Origin: Domibacillus robiginosus
GTDB lineage: Bacteria; Bacillota; Bacilli; Bacillales; Domibacillaceae
NCBI RefSeq assembly: GCF_000966195.1
Contig: NZ_LAHL01000010.1
Span: 1-64,000, forward strand
DNA length: 64,000 nucleotides
Direction: 5' to 3'
The notes below the pieces were generated by a model. The model was not told where the DNA came from. It was given only the letters and a program-made list of their open reading frames with translations, and did no database searches. How positions within the stretch are numbered: position 1 is the first letter of the stretch; each line of letters begins with the position of its first letter. The position numbers and the translations under genes are program-made. Shown in pieces: positions 50,506-59,687 of this stretch.

Positions 50506-51594
50506 TTATTGCCAAACATCTTTTGCAATAGTTACAACATGGCGTACCTTTTCCCATTGCGCTTCTTCCGTCAGCAAATTACCTTCCTCCGTTGAAGCAA
50601 ATCCGCATTGTGGACTTAAGCACAACTGCTCAAGCGGAACCCACTTGGCCGCTTCTTGAATACGTGCTTTAATCGCTTCTGGATCTTCAAGATCCCCGTA
50701 TTTAGATGTGATTAAGCCAAGTACAATTTTTAAGTTTGAACGGTTCACATATTTTAGTGGTTCAAATCCACCTGAACGCTCATCGTCAAATTCAAGGAAT
50801 AAGCCATCTACATTCAGGCCGCCGAAAATAACTTCTGCTGCTGCGTCATAACCACCGGTTGCTGTATAGGTTGACCGGAAATTACCCCGGCAAATGTGCA
50901 TGGTGATCACCATATCTTCTGGTTTTTTCGCGATGGATTCATTGATTGCACGCTGGAACGTACGCAAAAGCTCTTCTGGATTTTGACCGCGTGCTGCAAT
51001 CTGCTCTTTGCCTTTTTCAGAGAAAAAGACCGCCCACGCTGTATCGTCAAGCTGCAAATAACGGCATCCTGCATCATAAAACGCTTGAATCGCTTTTTGA
51101 TAAGCAGCAACCAGGTCTAGCAGAAGTGTTTCCTGATCCGGATACACTGCTTTATCGATTGTACCGCGGAAAAAAAGCATATTCGGGCTTGGGATCGTAA
51201 ATTTTGCGACACGATCACCTTTAATGCTATGTAAGAATTTATAATCCTCAATCATTGGATGATTAGTGAAATCAACCTTGCTCGTTACTTTAATGCCGTG
51301 TGCTCTCGTCTGCACGCCGGCAAACTGAATACCGGCTTCTGTTTCATACAATTCCACGCCATCAAGACCTGCTAAAAAATCAAAATGCCACCATGCACGG
51401 CGCATTTCTCCATCTGTTACGGCCTGGAGGCCTGCTTCTGTTTGCTTCTCAACAAGACGAATAATTTCTTCGTCCTCAATCGAGCGAAGCTGTTCCGCCG
51501 TGATGTCTCCGCTTTCTTTTTGTAAACGTGCTTCCTTTATACGCTCGGGGCGAAGGAAACTGCCGACATGATCGGCGTAAAATGGTGCTGTCAT
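50506..51594 (-). CDS. MetE-like (YxjG/YxjH-type) methionine synthase-family protein
   Basis: A 362-residue homologue of the C-terminal zinc/homocysteine-binding half of cobalamin-independent methionine synthase. It begins FYADHVGSFLRP. Zinc ligands are expected in HICRGN (His and Cys), the Glu in LFLEFDDERSG, and the Cys in LCLSPQCGFAS. B. subtilis YxjG and YxjH are the same type and are controlled by S-box riboswitches; here only 80 bp separate it from the XRE gene and no S-box is visible. The ATG at 51594 has AAAGGAG 10 nt upstream. Confidence 0.85.
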   Translation of the reverse strand: MTAPFYADHVGSFLRPERIKEARLQKESGDITAEQLRSIEDEEIIRLVEKQTEAGLQAVTDGEMRRAWWHFDFLAGLDGVELYETEAGIQFAGVQTRAHGIKVTSKVDFTNHPMIEDYKFLHSIKGDRVAKFTIPSPNMLFFRGTIDKAVYPDQETLLLDLVAAYQKAIQAFYDAGCRYLQLDDTAWAVFFSEKGKEQIAARGQNPEELLRTFQRAINESIAKKPEDMVITMHICRGNFRSTYTATGGYDAAAEVIFGGLNVDGLFLEFDDERSGGFEPLKYVNRSNLKIVLGLITSKYGDLEDPEAIKARIQEAAKWVPLEQLCLSPQCGFASTEEGNLLTEEAQWEKVRHVVTIAKDVWQ

Positions 51595-51675
51595 TCCTAT
51601 CAAACTCCTTTCTTTACTAGGGTATCATTTCAAGCAAAAAAAGGAAACATCTGTTGGGCAGTATTTCTTTTCCAC

Positions 51676-52050
51676 CTACCCGAATTTTTTGCTTGTTTTA
51701 CTTTTTTTATTTCTCTCTTCTATTGTTTTTAAAAATTCATTCATATGCTTTAATTCTTCTTCATTTAACGGGATACCATCCCAATGAAGCTCTTCTGAGA
51801 GTAGATTCTTCGCATTAAAGCCCTCATTTAGATCTTTTCTTTCTCTTTGGTCGGTTAAACATAATATATAATCTACTGAAACATTGTAATAGTGAGCAAA
51901 CAGGGTGATTTTTTCTAAAGAAGGCTGCCGGAATTCAGATTCATATCCTGCATAAGTCGATTTTGCGATACTTACAATTCTGGCCGCATCACCCATTGTA
52001 AGGTTGTTTTCCAGACGAAGCTCTTTTAATTTTTCTCCATATCCAATCAT
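51676..52050 (-). CDS. XRE-family helix-turn-helix regulator
   Basis: A 124-residue DNA-binding protein. The lambda-Cro/C1-type helix-turn-helix is residues 3-60 (EKLKELRLENNLTMGDAARI, VSIAKSTYAGYESEFRQPSL and EKITLFAHYYNVSVDYIL). A short acidic, helical tail with Lys at the end follows (LNEEELKHMNEFLKTIEERN). It resembles SinR/Xre-like repressors. The ATG at 52050 is chosen because GAGGTG lies 6 nt upstream. It is the third of three closely spaced minus-strand genes with the GAF-like and PAS-HD proteins, so it may regulate them. Confidence 0.88.
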   Translation of the reverse strand: MIGYGEKLKELRLENNLTMGDAARIVSIAKSTYAGYESEFRQPSLEKITLFAHYYNVSVDYILCLTDQRERKDLNEGFNAKNLLSEELHWDGIPLNEEELKHMNEFLKTIEERNKKSKTSKKFG

Positions 52051-52091
52051 GTTAACCACCTCTTTCAATTACTTTTATGGATAAGCATTTT

Positions 52092-52742
52092 TTATTTGGC
52101 ACTTTTAATAAAGGGAATTAAATGGTTTTTAATTTCCGCTAGTTTTTCTTCAATGAGTGTGTTGTACATACTGAACATTTTTATTTCATTTGCGGTAAAA
52201 ATCCTTTTCGTTGTAGAAAACATAACAGAATGGCCAATTGTATGTTGTTTATAGGTAAGAGGAGAACAGCATACTGAACGATATCCATTTTTCAAAAGAT
52301 CCTTTTTGTGATTCAAAGACGTAATATCTTCTCCTCTTTCCACATCTGAAATTGACACAATTTCTTTCATATAAACAGGCACTTTATCCCCATCTAAAAT
52401 ATCATTTTCAGTTGATAAACCACTGGAGTATTCATTATAGCCTGCTGAAACGCTAGCCGTTGATCCATTCCATAACTTCAGTTCATTTTCATCATGGATA
52501 TATATACCGCAATCTAAATTCTGAAAATTACGTTCCATCAAGGAAGTGAACTGACTTAACATATACTTTGTTTGGAAAGCTACCAGTTCATACTCACCAA
52601 TTAAATCCTTTTGATAAAGATGAAAAAAAACGGCTGATAGATCCTTGTTATTTTTTAATCCAGGTTCAATGCTCGCAAGTATCTTTCTTATTTCTTTCGT
52701 ATAAACAAATTTTTCTAGTGATTGAATAAGATAGTCGTCCAT
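52092..52742 (-). CDS. GAF-like sensor protein of unknown ligand
   Basis: A 216-residue soluble protein with a helical N-terminal part (LEKFVYTKEIRKILASIEPG) and a C-terminal region with a GAF-like pattern: GIYIHDENELKLWNGSTAS, KKDLLKNGYRSVCCSPLTYK and the strand HSVMFSTTKRIFTANEIKMF. The similarity is weak and judged by pattern only. Two ATGs (52751, 52742) are possible; the second has better spacing from AAAAGG. It lies between the PAS-HD and XRE genes and probably belongs to one signalling unit with them. Confidence 0.65.
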   Translation of the reverse strand: MDDYLIQSLEKFVYTKEIRKILASIEPGLKNNKDLSAVFFHLYQKDLIGEYELVAFQTKYMLSQFTSLMERNFQNLDCGIYIHDENELKLWNGSTASVSAGYNEYSSGLSTENDILDGDKVPVYMKEIVSISDVERGEDITSLNHKKDLLKNGYRSVCCSPLTYKQHTIGHSVMFSTTKRIFTANEIKMFSMYNTLIEEKLAEIKNHLIPFIKSAK

Positions 52743-52820
52743 AAACCTCATACCTTTTACTGTTTTATAGTACCTCTAGAGATGTAGTGAGCTTGAATAT
52801 GGGATCAAAACATAAAATAC

Positions 52821-53837
52821 TTATGACTCCAGCCTGCGTTTTGTTCCTGTAAACAAATCAACTTGCCAGGTTCCATTGTATTGAGGCCGATGATTGATTT
52901 CCGTTATGGTCAGGGTACAATCCTGCACACTGAACTCCACCTTTCCCCCACCTCGTGTAATAGAAGCCGACAAGCCATCCACAACCTGAAATAATCGGTA
53001 CATAGGACGTAAGCGCCATGGGAAAGTACCAGGGAGTTCATGCTCTCCATGATGATGGTAACGAATAATTTCTACAATGTCCTCATGTACCGAGTAAAAT
53101 TGTTTGGCAATCTCAGCTCCTCGATAGGCATGAAGCTTTCCATCTTCAAAAGCTTTTTTAGGATCAACGATATCCCCGATAGACAGAACCGGCTGTGTTT
53201 TGCCTAAATCATGGAAAATAAAAGCCTGTACCAATTGATCTTTATCAATGCCAATTACTTTGGCAATCCCTTTTTGATACAAATGGGAGAGGAGTTTCAA
53301 ACAGTTGACTACGTGGCGATAGCCTCCGTCGGATATGATACCTGTGATGGTAATCATTTTTGTTTGAGGATCATAAATATCATTATATTCCACTGTGTTC
53401 TTGAGCTTATATTCTACCTTACTGTTTGGGAGTGTCAAAGCAAAAGCCATATCAATTTCATTTTGCATATCGACAATATCGGTTACATCTTTCCCCGTAA
53501 CCAAAACGCCCTTTTTCACGCCTTCTTCCACTAACGGAATGGCATTCATTGACAGCGTTCTTCCAGTAAAAGTTTTTCTTAAAACGTCTTTTCGTGCTTT
53601 GCCCGTTTGCAGCACTTCATCCAATACTTTCTTATCATAATTGAAGGGCAGCTGTACAAATTTTGACTCATTATAAATATGCTTACCCTGATATGGAAGC
53701 CCTTCAAGCCCAAATAACCGCTCTCCAGAAGGATTAACATACTGGATCTTCAGGTTCTGATCAATTAAAATTAGGGATTCATCCATTGAATTTAAAATAT
53801 ACTCTAGAAATCTCCCTTCGGATACTATCTTTTCCAT
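52821..53837 (-). CDS. PAS domain plus HD-type phosphohydrolase
   Basis: A 338-residue signalling protein. A PAS domain (about 12-125: SLILIDQNLKIQYVNPSGER) is followed by an HD domain (about 170-300) with metal-binding His209-Asp210 (FIFHDLGKT), His residues in KLHAYRGAE and RYHHHGEHE, and Asp287 in VVDGLSA. The GYP triplet of HD-GYP cyclic-di-GMP phosphodiesterases is absent, so the substrate may be a different nucleotide. The ATG at 53837 follows AGGAG. It is the first gene of the cluster with the GAF-like and XRE genes. Confidence 0.85.
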   Translation of the reverse strand: MEKIVSEGRFLEYILNSMDESLILIDQNLKIQYVNPSGERLFGLEGLPYQGKHIYNESKFVQLPFNYDKKVLDEVLQTGKARKDVLRKTFTGRTLSMNAIPLVEEGVKKGVLVTGKDVTDIVDMQNEIDMAFALTLPNSKVEYKLKNTVEYNDIYDPQTKMITITGIISDGGYRHVVNCLKLLSHLYQKGIAKVIGIDKDQLVQAFIFHDLGKTQPVLSIGDIVDPKKAFEDGKLHAYRGAEIAKQFYSVHEDIVEIIRYHHHGEHELPGTFPWRLRPMYRLFQVVDGLSASITRGGGKVEFSVQDCTLTITEINHRPQYNGTWQVDLFTGTKRRLES

Positions 53838-54374
53838 CACTTTAGCTCCTTTAAGTCATTTATCATTACCACTTTTAAGCACTCAAAAATTTTCTTTCAC
53901 AGCTTTTTGTTTTAGCATGGGTGGTTTATGACACATCAATCATAATAATTGACTATGTTTTATTATTTCTTGTTACATTCTGCAATAAGTCTTGTTTTTC
54001 CCAGTAAAAGTATAGCTCCCATTTTATATCTCAAATAGGCCTTAAAAAAATCAATACATCATCCGTTTCTCCATATATATAATATCCAAAAGGGTCTTTT
54101 GCCAGGCAATATGATTCTTTTTTATGCCTTTCTCCTAAAAAGTTCTCGAAACGAGAACTTTTTATTATTATATATCCTGGTGAGTTAATATTAAACAGAA
54201 AGTTCCAATTCACCTTTTAAAAGAACGCAAGAAAGTAAAAATGAAAGTATCTTTTTGTTTTCGAGGTACCTGACAAAATTATCGCTGGAAGGGCACTTTA
54301 TTAAATAAAATCATGGTAAATGACAGACTACATATTTCGGATAGCAGGTGCTATAAAGGAGGAAGAAGACATCC
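53838..54374. other. intergenic region with no clear gene
   Basis: AT-rich, 540 bp. The only candidate is the 60-codon frame at 54031-54213. CTCGAAACGAG (about 54146) is a small palindrome. No other feature is supported. Confidence 0.4.
54031..54213 (-). CDS. doubtful small ORF
   Basis: A 60-codon frame with a GTG start behind AAAAGG at poor spacing. It ends YCLAKDPFGYYIYGETDDVL, then IFLRPI, which looks like real protein, but no family is recognised. It may be a remnant. Confidence 0.25.
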   Translation of the reverse strand: MNWNFLFNINSPGYIIIKSSRFENFLGERHKKESYCLAKDPFGYYIYGETDDVLIFLRPI

Positions 54375-54423
54375 AAAAAAAACCGAAGACAAAGCCTTAT
54401 CCGAGGTAAGAGGCTTTGTCTTC
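54375..54423 (-). terminator. terminator of the DUF3892 gene
   Basis: Perfect 13-bp arms GAAGACAAAGCCT (54385-54397) and AGGCTTTGTCTTC (54411-54423), then eight T on the minus strand. Confidence 0.92.
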
Positions 54424-54462
54424 AGGTTACAATTAGTGTAAGAAACACGGCTACGATTCCGC

Positions 54463-54777
54463 TTAAAAAGCATCGAGATTATCCAAATTATTCTCTTTTG
54501 TACCATCAGGTTCACTGCGAATGATTTCCCGCCCGTACCGCTCAAACACATCAACATGAGCGAGTTTTCCTGCTTTTGCTTCCTGCAGCGCTTCAAGGTA
54601 ATCAAGCTCCCGGCCGCTGGCTGTTTTAAAAGCAATGATGTCCCCGTCCTCGTTTTTCCGGACTGCGATAATGCGTTCCTGGCCGTCCGGCTGAGAGTTT
54701 CTATTTTCCCGAAAAGTACCTTCCTGGCTTTGCTGTTTATACTGATCATATGCCTGTTCAAATCTGTCCTGTGGCAT
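54463..54777 (-). CDS. DUF3892-family protein
   Basis: A 104-residue soluble protein. The C-terminal two thirds fit DUF3892: RIIAVRKNEDGDIIAFKTAS, LDYLEALQEAKAGKLAHVDV and ERYGREIIRSEPDG. The N-terminus is Gln-rich (DQYKQQSQE). The function of the family is unknown. GGAGGG lies 6 nt before the ATG, which excludes the overlapping frame that ends at 54351. It follows the phosphatase gene by 62 bp in the same direction. Confidence 0.82.
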   Translation of the reverse strand: MPQDRFEQAYDQYKQQSQEGTFRENRNSQPDGQERIIAVRKNEDGDIIAFKTASGRELDYLEALQEAKAGKLAHVDVFERYGREIIRSEPDGTKENNLDNLDAF

Positions 54778-54839
54778 ACCATACCCTCCTTTTTGGCTAG
54801 TATGGCAGGATCAGCTCTTTTTACTCATCATAACGCTTA

Positions 54840-56921
54840 TTAAAAATCGATCCTTTTAAAACGGACTCTCTTTTTCTCCTGGGCTTCGCTCATGAATAAC
54901 TCATTTTGTGCAAAAGTCTCTGTAAAGCTGAGCAGACCGATATTATTGGTGGTTTCCATGATCGTTTCACGATCCGTCGGTATATATTGGATTGTTTCTT
55001 TCCACTGGCAGTTTTCTGGCACATGAATGCCAGGTTCTTGATGAATCATTCGATCCTGCTCATCACAGTATCGAACGATTCGCTTCTTTTTTCGTTTCCA
55101 CGCATTGACCCAGGTGACAGTCTGTACCAGCCGGCCCCAGATGCCTGAAAAACTGGCGTTATTTAGAGGGCTGCTTGTGCATTGAATAATATGGGCTTTA
55201 CGTTCATCATTTGATTGAACTGTTGTATGAACTGAAGATGCATAATGAACATCTCCTGAAACAATGAAGCATTGGCGTGGAGCCCAATTCAAGATTTGCC
55301 GCAAAAACGTTGTAAATCCTTTTCCATTGTATTTCCATGCTTCAAAATCAAAAAGCTCATGCACTGGGATACCAGCGAGGCGAAGAGGATTGGTGTACCT
55401 GTGCAAAGTGGATTCAATCAAGCCCAATCCGTATAGCGGAGTAGGCGATGCTACGATTAACATCTCCCCTCTTTTCCAGCCGCTTTCTTTAAGTGATGTG
55501 GCAATCGCCGGCCAGGCACTTTGGCGGATCAGCTCTGGACTTTGCAAAGTCTCTTGTATGATCCGGCCAATTTTCTCCGGGACAGACGAATACTCATATC
55601 CTCTTTTGGTCCTTGTATCTAAAAAAACGGTTTTCGGCTCAGTCGGAGCGGTAAAATGCCACGATGAATAGTTCAATAAGTGGTAAAGCCAGTCCTTATA
55701 GCCCTCAGATTCCACGTCAAAGCGCCCGGCATATCGTTTCATCACTTTCAAAAAAGTCTGCCCAAACGAATCTGGATCATTACCCCAGCCTTGAAAAGCC
55801 CAATATGCACCAACTCCATTGGCGACAACATGACGTCCCAGAGAGGTCCCCTGTACATTTTCTTTCCACTCCTGCGTAATGTTCCAATCATCTGTTACAT
55901 CATGGTCATCAAAGATCATATAAGTCGGCACGTTTGCCAGCAGACGCCTGATGTGATGTAATGAAGCGATTGACTCTCTCAGTTCTTCTGCTTGTTCTGA
56001 AAAACGCTGTTTATGCTGACGGAGTTCCCATTCGTATACTTTATGAACAGCAGATTCTCTAGAAAAAGCGAAATGAATGCGATCGTTTGTCAACTCTTCT
56101 TCAAATACAGACAGTCCCCCATTTTCTTGTATACATTCCCATACCTGAGGACCCCATGATAATACGTATAGTGCCGCGTATTCAGAAAATTGAATAGCGT
56201 GATTGTGAGATTGATTCGATGTAAACCGGCATAAATGATCCATAATAAATTTTCTTCCATGGATTTTGTAAAGAGATGGATATTGTTCGAGGCGTTTATC
56301 TACTTTGTAAAGAGGTTCTTCCTTACCGATCAACTGCCGGCCAAGCGAGGTAAGAATAGGAAACAGCGGATCTGCCACATTATCCGCATAAATTTGATCT
56401 CCCAGTAAAAAAAGCGCTTGTGGCCGTTTCTCAAGTGATCGACAGGTTTCTTCCACATGTCGATCACCTGCAACCATAGCATCTTCGCCTTTTCCATGTA
56501 ATTTCCGGCATGAACCGTATAAAATATTTGTATGTTTCCCTTCTGAAATAAAAAAAGAGGGATAGGGAAGGTTTCCATATACAAGCGAGTTGCTGCCTGG
56601 CTCAAGCAGACCAAAATCACTCAAATCAACGGTAGTCGAATCACTTGTAAAAAAAAGATTGTAGCCGAGAAGCGTTTCAAGCGGAAAGATTCCTTTATCC
56701 GCTACTATTTTAATCATATAAATGAATAAACGCTTCCCAAAACGAATACACTCCATCTCACTCTGGTCACTGATCAAATGATAACCATCTTTATCCGACT
56801 GATGGATTTGGTATAGCTTTGCGCTGATCTGAAACGGTTTGCTCGTGGCAATCCAAACAAAGACACTACTTTGATCTACTCTTCGTAAAATGGGTCCCGA
56901 CAAAATAACAGGAAGATTCAC
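54840..56921 (-). CDS. PhoD-like metallophosphatase
   Basis: A 693-residue protein with a PhoD-type binuclear metallophosphatase domain. Motifs in order: ILYGSCRKLHG (about 138), LFLLGDQIYAD (about 170), YMIFDDHDVTDDWN (about 337) and FIVSGDVHYASS (about 565). There is no Tat or Sec signal peptide, so unlike PhoD itself it should be cytoplasmic. The long N-terminal region before the first motif is of unknown fold. The start is a GTG with GGAG 9 nt upstream. The natural substrate is unknown. Confidence 0.85.
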   Translation of the reverse strand: MNLPVILSGPILRRVDQSSVFVWIATSKPFQISAKLYQIHQSDKDGYHLISDQSEMECIRFGKRLFIYMIKIVADKGIFPLETLLGYNLFFTSDSTTVDLSDFGLLEPGSNSLVYGNLPYPSFFISEGKHTNILYGSCRKLHGKGEDAMVAGDRHVEETCRSLEKRPQALFLLGDQIYADNVADPLFPILTSLGRQLIGKEEPLYKVDKRLEQYPSLYKIHGRKFIMDHLCRFTSNQSHNHAIQFSEYAALYVLSWGPQVWECIQENGGLSVFEEELTNDRIHFAFSRESAVHKVYEWELRQHKQRFSEQAEELRESIASLHHIRRLLANVPTYMIFDDHDVTDDWNITQEWKENVQGTSLGRHVVANGVGAYWAFQGWGNDPDSFGQTFLKVMKRYAGRFDVESEGYKDWLYHLLNYSSWHFTAPTEPKTVFLDTRTKRGYEYSSVPEKIGRIIQETLQSPELIRQSAWPAIATSLKESGWKRGEMLIVASPTPLYGLGLIESTLHRYTNPLRLAGIPVHELFDFEAWKYNGKGFTTFLRQILNWAPRQCFIVSGDVHYASSVHTTVQSNDERKAHIIQCTSSPLNNASFSGIWGRLVQTVTWVNAWKRKKKRIVRYCDEQDRMIHQEPGIHVPENCQWKETIQYIPTDRETIMETTNNIGLLSFTETFAQNELFMSEAQEKKRVRFKRIDF

Positions 56922-57030
56922 CAGCCTCCACTCCTTTCCTTTCAGACTACCTTATAGAATATTCAAAAATGGAATAAAATGTGAGCCGAACAATGAAGTA
57001 CTGTCTCTTATTGATCCGATCATTCCCACA

Positions 57031-57056
57031 AAAAAAACTCCGCAGCGGCAGAGTTT
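57031..57056 (-). terminator. terminator of the 57099 gene
   Basis: AAACTCTGCC and GCGGAGTTT (minus strand) pair with one mismatch, followed by seven T. Confidence 0.8.
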
Positions 57057-57098
57057 GTTTACATTTCTTCATAAGCTTATATCGTGGGCTTCAATTTT

Positions 57099-57560
57099 TT
57101 AAAGAGGTCCTCCTTCAAAACCGATCGGCCAGCCATCTTTTTTATATTTCACCTTGAATTGAAAAGCATCCGGGTAGTCACCATACACAAAAGATAAGGA
57201 AAATCCACAAACTGCCACTTCGTTTATTGTTGAAATCGTTCCAATTAAAATAGAAGACAAGTGATAGCCGTCCAAATGCTGTGCCGGCATAAAGGTCTGT
57301 AAATAACCTAGCGCTGTATCAACATGCCCCGGCCATTGAACGCTTATTTGCTCAGCTATTTTTATAAACGACTCACCTGGCCCCTCCCCGTCTCCTTCAA
57401 TAAAGATTTCAACCTCTTCCCATTCACCTATATCCATGCTGCAAAACCAAAATCGTTTCTCCACGAATGACTGATGTAGCGATTGGGATAAAGAAAGCTG
57501 TTGAGCCAGCTTTTCTTTAAAAAGAAAGGGTTTACCGGCATGTAACTTAAAATTATCCAT
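57099..57560 (-). CDS. hypothetical protein, 153 residues
   Basis: A soluble acidic protein with no signal peptide. Distinct segments are FWFCSMDIGEWEEVEIFIEG, LGYLQTFMPAQHLDGYHLSS and the C-terminal VKYKKDGWPIGFEGGPL. The pattern resembles small DUF or immunity-type proteins, but I cannot name a family. GAAGGAG lies 7 nt before the ATG. It starts 35 bp after the PAS-GGDEF gene and should be cotranscribed with it. Confidence 0.65.
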   Translation of the reverse strand: MDNFKLHAGKPFLFKEKLAQQLSLSQSLHQSFVEKRFWFCSMDIGEWEEVEIFIEGDGEGPGESFIKIAEQISVQWPGHVDTALGYLQTFMPAQHLDGYHLSSILIGTISTINEVAVCGFSLSFVYGDYPDAFQFKVKYKKDGWPIGFEGGPL

Positions 57561-57595
57561 CTACCTTTCTCCTTCACCCGTGTTTCTTCTTTTCT

Positions 57596-58723
57596 TTATT
57601 GCATGTATGCCCTGTTTCGCCCCATCTGTTTTGCCCTATATAAAGCTTGATCAGCCTGCTTAAACAAAGGAGTAAATGACTCGTCAGCATTTGGAATAAA
57701 CCCTGCTACCCCTGTACTAATTGTAATGTAAGGCGCAACAAGTGAATACTGGTGCTCAATTTTTTCTATCTCTATACTTTCACATAAGGCTTTCGCCCAT
57801 AAAAGTGCTTGTTCCGGGTCGCATTCAGGAAGGACAATAAGAAATTCTTCTCCTCCATATCGACTAATACAGGCACCGCTTTCTCCCAATGTTTTTTTAA
57901 TTATCCCGCCTACCTTAACAAGACAGTTGTCTCCTTCAAGGTGCCCGTAATGATCATTGTAATTTTTAAAATAATCAATATCGACTATTATAAATGAAAT
58001 AAAATGTCCAGCCTCCCTTGCCTTCTCCCATTCCGCTTCTACATATTTTTCAATGCCTCTTCGGTTAAGAAGACCTGTTAAGCTGTCTGTATTCGACATG
58101 TCCTTTAATGACTGGTTGGCTTCTTTAAGCTTTTTTTCTATTGCTTTGCGTTCTGTAATGTCCACTACAACACCGATGATCAGCGTTTGATGCTCCTCTT
58201 CATCAACCATCAAAGAAGACGTTACCTTCCCCCAAATAGTACGGCCATCTTGACAGATATACCTTTTTTCAAGCTGATAATAAGCAATTTCACCGTTCAA
58301 CAGCTGGTCAAGCAGCCGGTCATTTGGAAGAACGTCACCAGGGTAGCTAAAGTCACGAAAAGTCATGTTTAAGAACTCTTCTTTTTTATATCCGAACATA
58401 TCTATCATTTTCGGATTTACAAAGACAATTTTTCCTCCAGGATCCATCAATGCAATACCAACGCCAGACTTTTCAAAGATCAGCCGGAACCTGTCATGGT
58501 TATTTTTAAGTATTTCCTTTTGATTCCAATGCCGATCGTATAAAACGCCTGCTCTCCAGCTAATTAGTATATACGTAACCAGAAGTAAAAACTCAAATAT
58601 GTTCATTCCTTTTTCCGAAAAAAGCTGGTGATGAGCTTTCCATAACCATAAATTTCCAATTAAAAAGAAAAAGATGAACAAGCGCCCTTTATAGTTTTTC
58701 ATTATTGTCCATTTTGGCCCCAA
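57596..58723 (-). CDS. membrane PAS-GGDEF diguanylate cyclase
   Basis: A 375-residue protein with two N-terminal membrane segments (about 14-29 and 43-58), a PAS domain (75-192) and a GGDEF domain (210-375). The active-site motif is intact as GGEEF (290-294), and the DSLTGLLNRRG and DIDYFKNYND signatures are present, so it should make cyclic-di-GMP. An inhibitory-site RxxD was not confirmed. The TTG start at 58723 has GGAGG 9 nt upstream; an ATG 21 bp further in lacks such a site. Confidence 0.9.
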   Translation of the reverse strand: MGPKWTIMKNYKGRLFIFFFLIGNLWLWKAHHQLFSEKGMNIFEFLLLVTYILISWRAGVLYDRHWNQKEILKNNHDRFRLIFEKSGVGIALMDPGGKIVFVNPKMIDMFGYKKEEFLNMTFRDFSYPGDVLPNDRLLDQLLNGEIAYYQLEKRYICQDGRTIWGKVTSSLMVDEEEHQTLIIGVVVDITERKAIEKKLKEANQSLKDMSNTDSLTGLLNRRGIEKYVEAEWEKAREAGHFISFIIVDIDYFKNYNDHYGHLEGDNCLVKVGGIIKKTLGESGACISRYGGEEFLIVLPECDPEQALLWAKALCESIEIEKIEHQYSLVAPYITISTGVAGFIPNADESFTPLFKQADQALYRAKQMGRNRAYMQ

Positions 58724-59687
58724 TTTTTGTATCCTCCATATGGCTGATGTTCTTTTTACGTTTTAGAAAAGTGTAGTCAGCTTGTGATTTAAGCTTATAT
58801 CTTATATATTTTACCACATTTATACATAGAAAACATTTTCATAAATGGATCTTCCTTATTTTTCAATTAGTCTGCCAGGATTTCTTTATTGAATTGCTGT
58901 ATAAATGTTTGTATCTAGCAGACTAATAGATACAACAGGTTTCTGTCCAATAAAAAAACTTTTTTGACAAAATAAAAAAAGACCTAAACAGCTTATACCT
59001 TTTGTGACTGTTCAGTGTCCTTCAGATAGCTGAAAAAATAAATGATGTCTTACTAAGAAATAGTACTGGTTTTACAAGCTCCTACAAAATCCATTAAAGA
59101 TACTCTACTTATCTATATAAGTTGAATTAAGCGTTTTGCATTGTTTAGTATGAGAAGAGAATGCTTTCAAAAAAAGCAGCATAATGGGCTGGCTGGCGGC
59201 TGCGCTAACAGCAAGGACGAACGCTGAGCCAGCCACCGCTTGTCCTGCGGGAGACTCCGCCCGTTGCTTTTCAGGAAGAAAAAGCGACCATAAAGAAATG
59301 GATACTGATTCTCGATTCCTTTTGATTAGAGAAGAAAAACAATCCTGTTTGACACCTGTCGCTATTCCATTATCTGGGCTAAGCACTGTTTTCTCATACA
59401 TTTTTGCTGAAAAGTAGCTTCTAAAACCATTGATGCAACTTATATAAGTATAAATTTTCTTTTTCTTCTTGTCACCTAACTCCTTCGCTCTTTACTCCTT
59501 TCTATTTTACGGCTTTTCATAGTTTTATAAACTTGAAAGATCCTTCTTGCCTATCTCTCTTTTTTTATTGATTCCTTTTTGGGTTTTTCAGCTTGTTTGT
59601 TAAATTTCCTCCCAAACAACTGTTTCATTTTCGATTAAAATGATCTATAATTTAACTAGTTTCTATTCCTTATTTAGGAGGATTTAT
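58724..59687. other. long intergenic region
   Basis: About 960 bp without a supported gene. The open frames across 59105-59417 follow the GC-rich repeat remnant at 59184-59290 and are not called. The rest is AT-rich; the last 60 bp contain the promoter region of the Spo0E-like gene. Confidence 0.4.
59184..59290. repeat. GC-rich dispersed-repeat remnant
   Basis: The reverse strand contains GGGCGGAGTCTCCCGCAGGA and GGCTGGCTCAGCG, which resemble the Bacillaceae dispersed repeat also seen at 27571-27690 (shared ideas: CTCAGC, GGAGTCT, CCGC blocks). It is clearly more GC-rich than its surroundings. Confidence 0.4.

Noticed and set aside
51595-51675. S-box riboswitch before the MetE-like gene
   Set aside because: Homologues in B. 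subtilis have one, but the 80-bp gap here is too short and shows no S-box motifs.
54351-54782. 143-codon frame overlapping the DUF3892 gene
   Set aside because: It is in another frame over the DUF3892 gene, which has the ribosome binding site and the family match. The rejected frame runs through the terminator.
59105-59417. Open frames on both strands in the 59.2-kb region
   Set aside because: They follow the GC-rich repeat remnant, where stop codons are rare by composition. Neither has a ribosome binding site.
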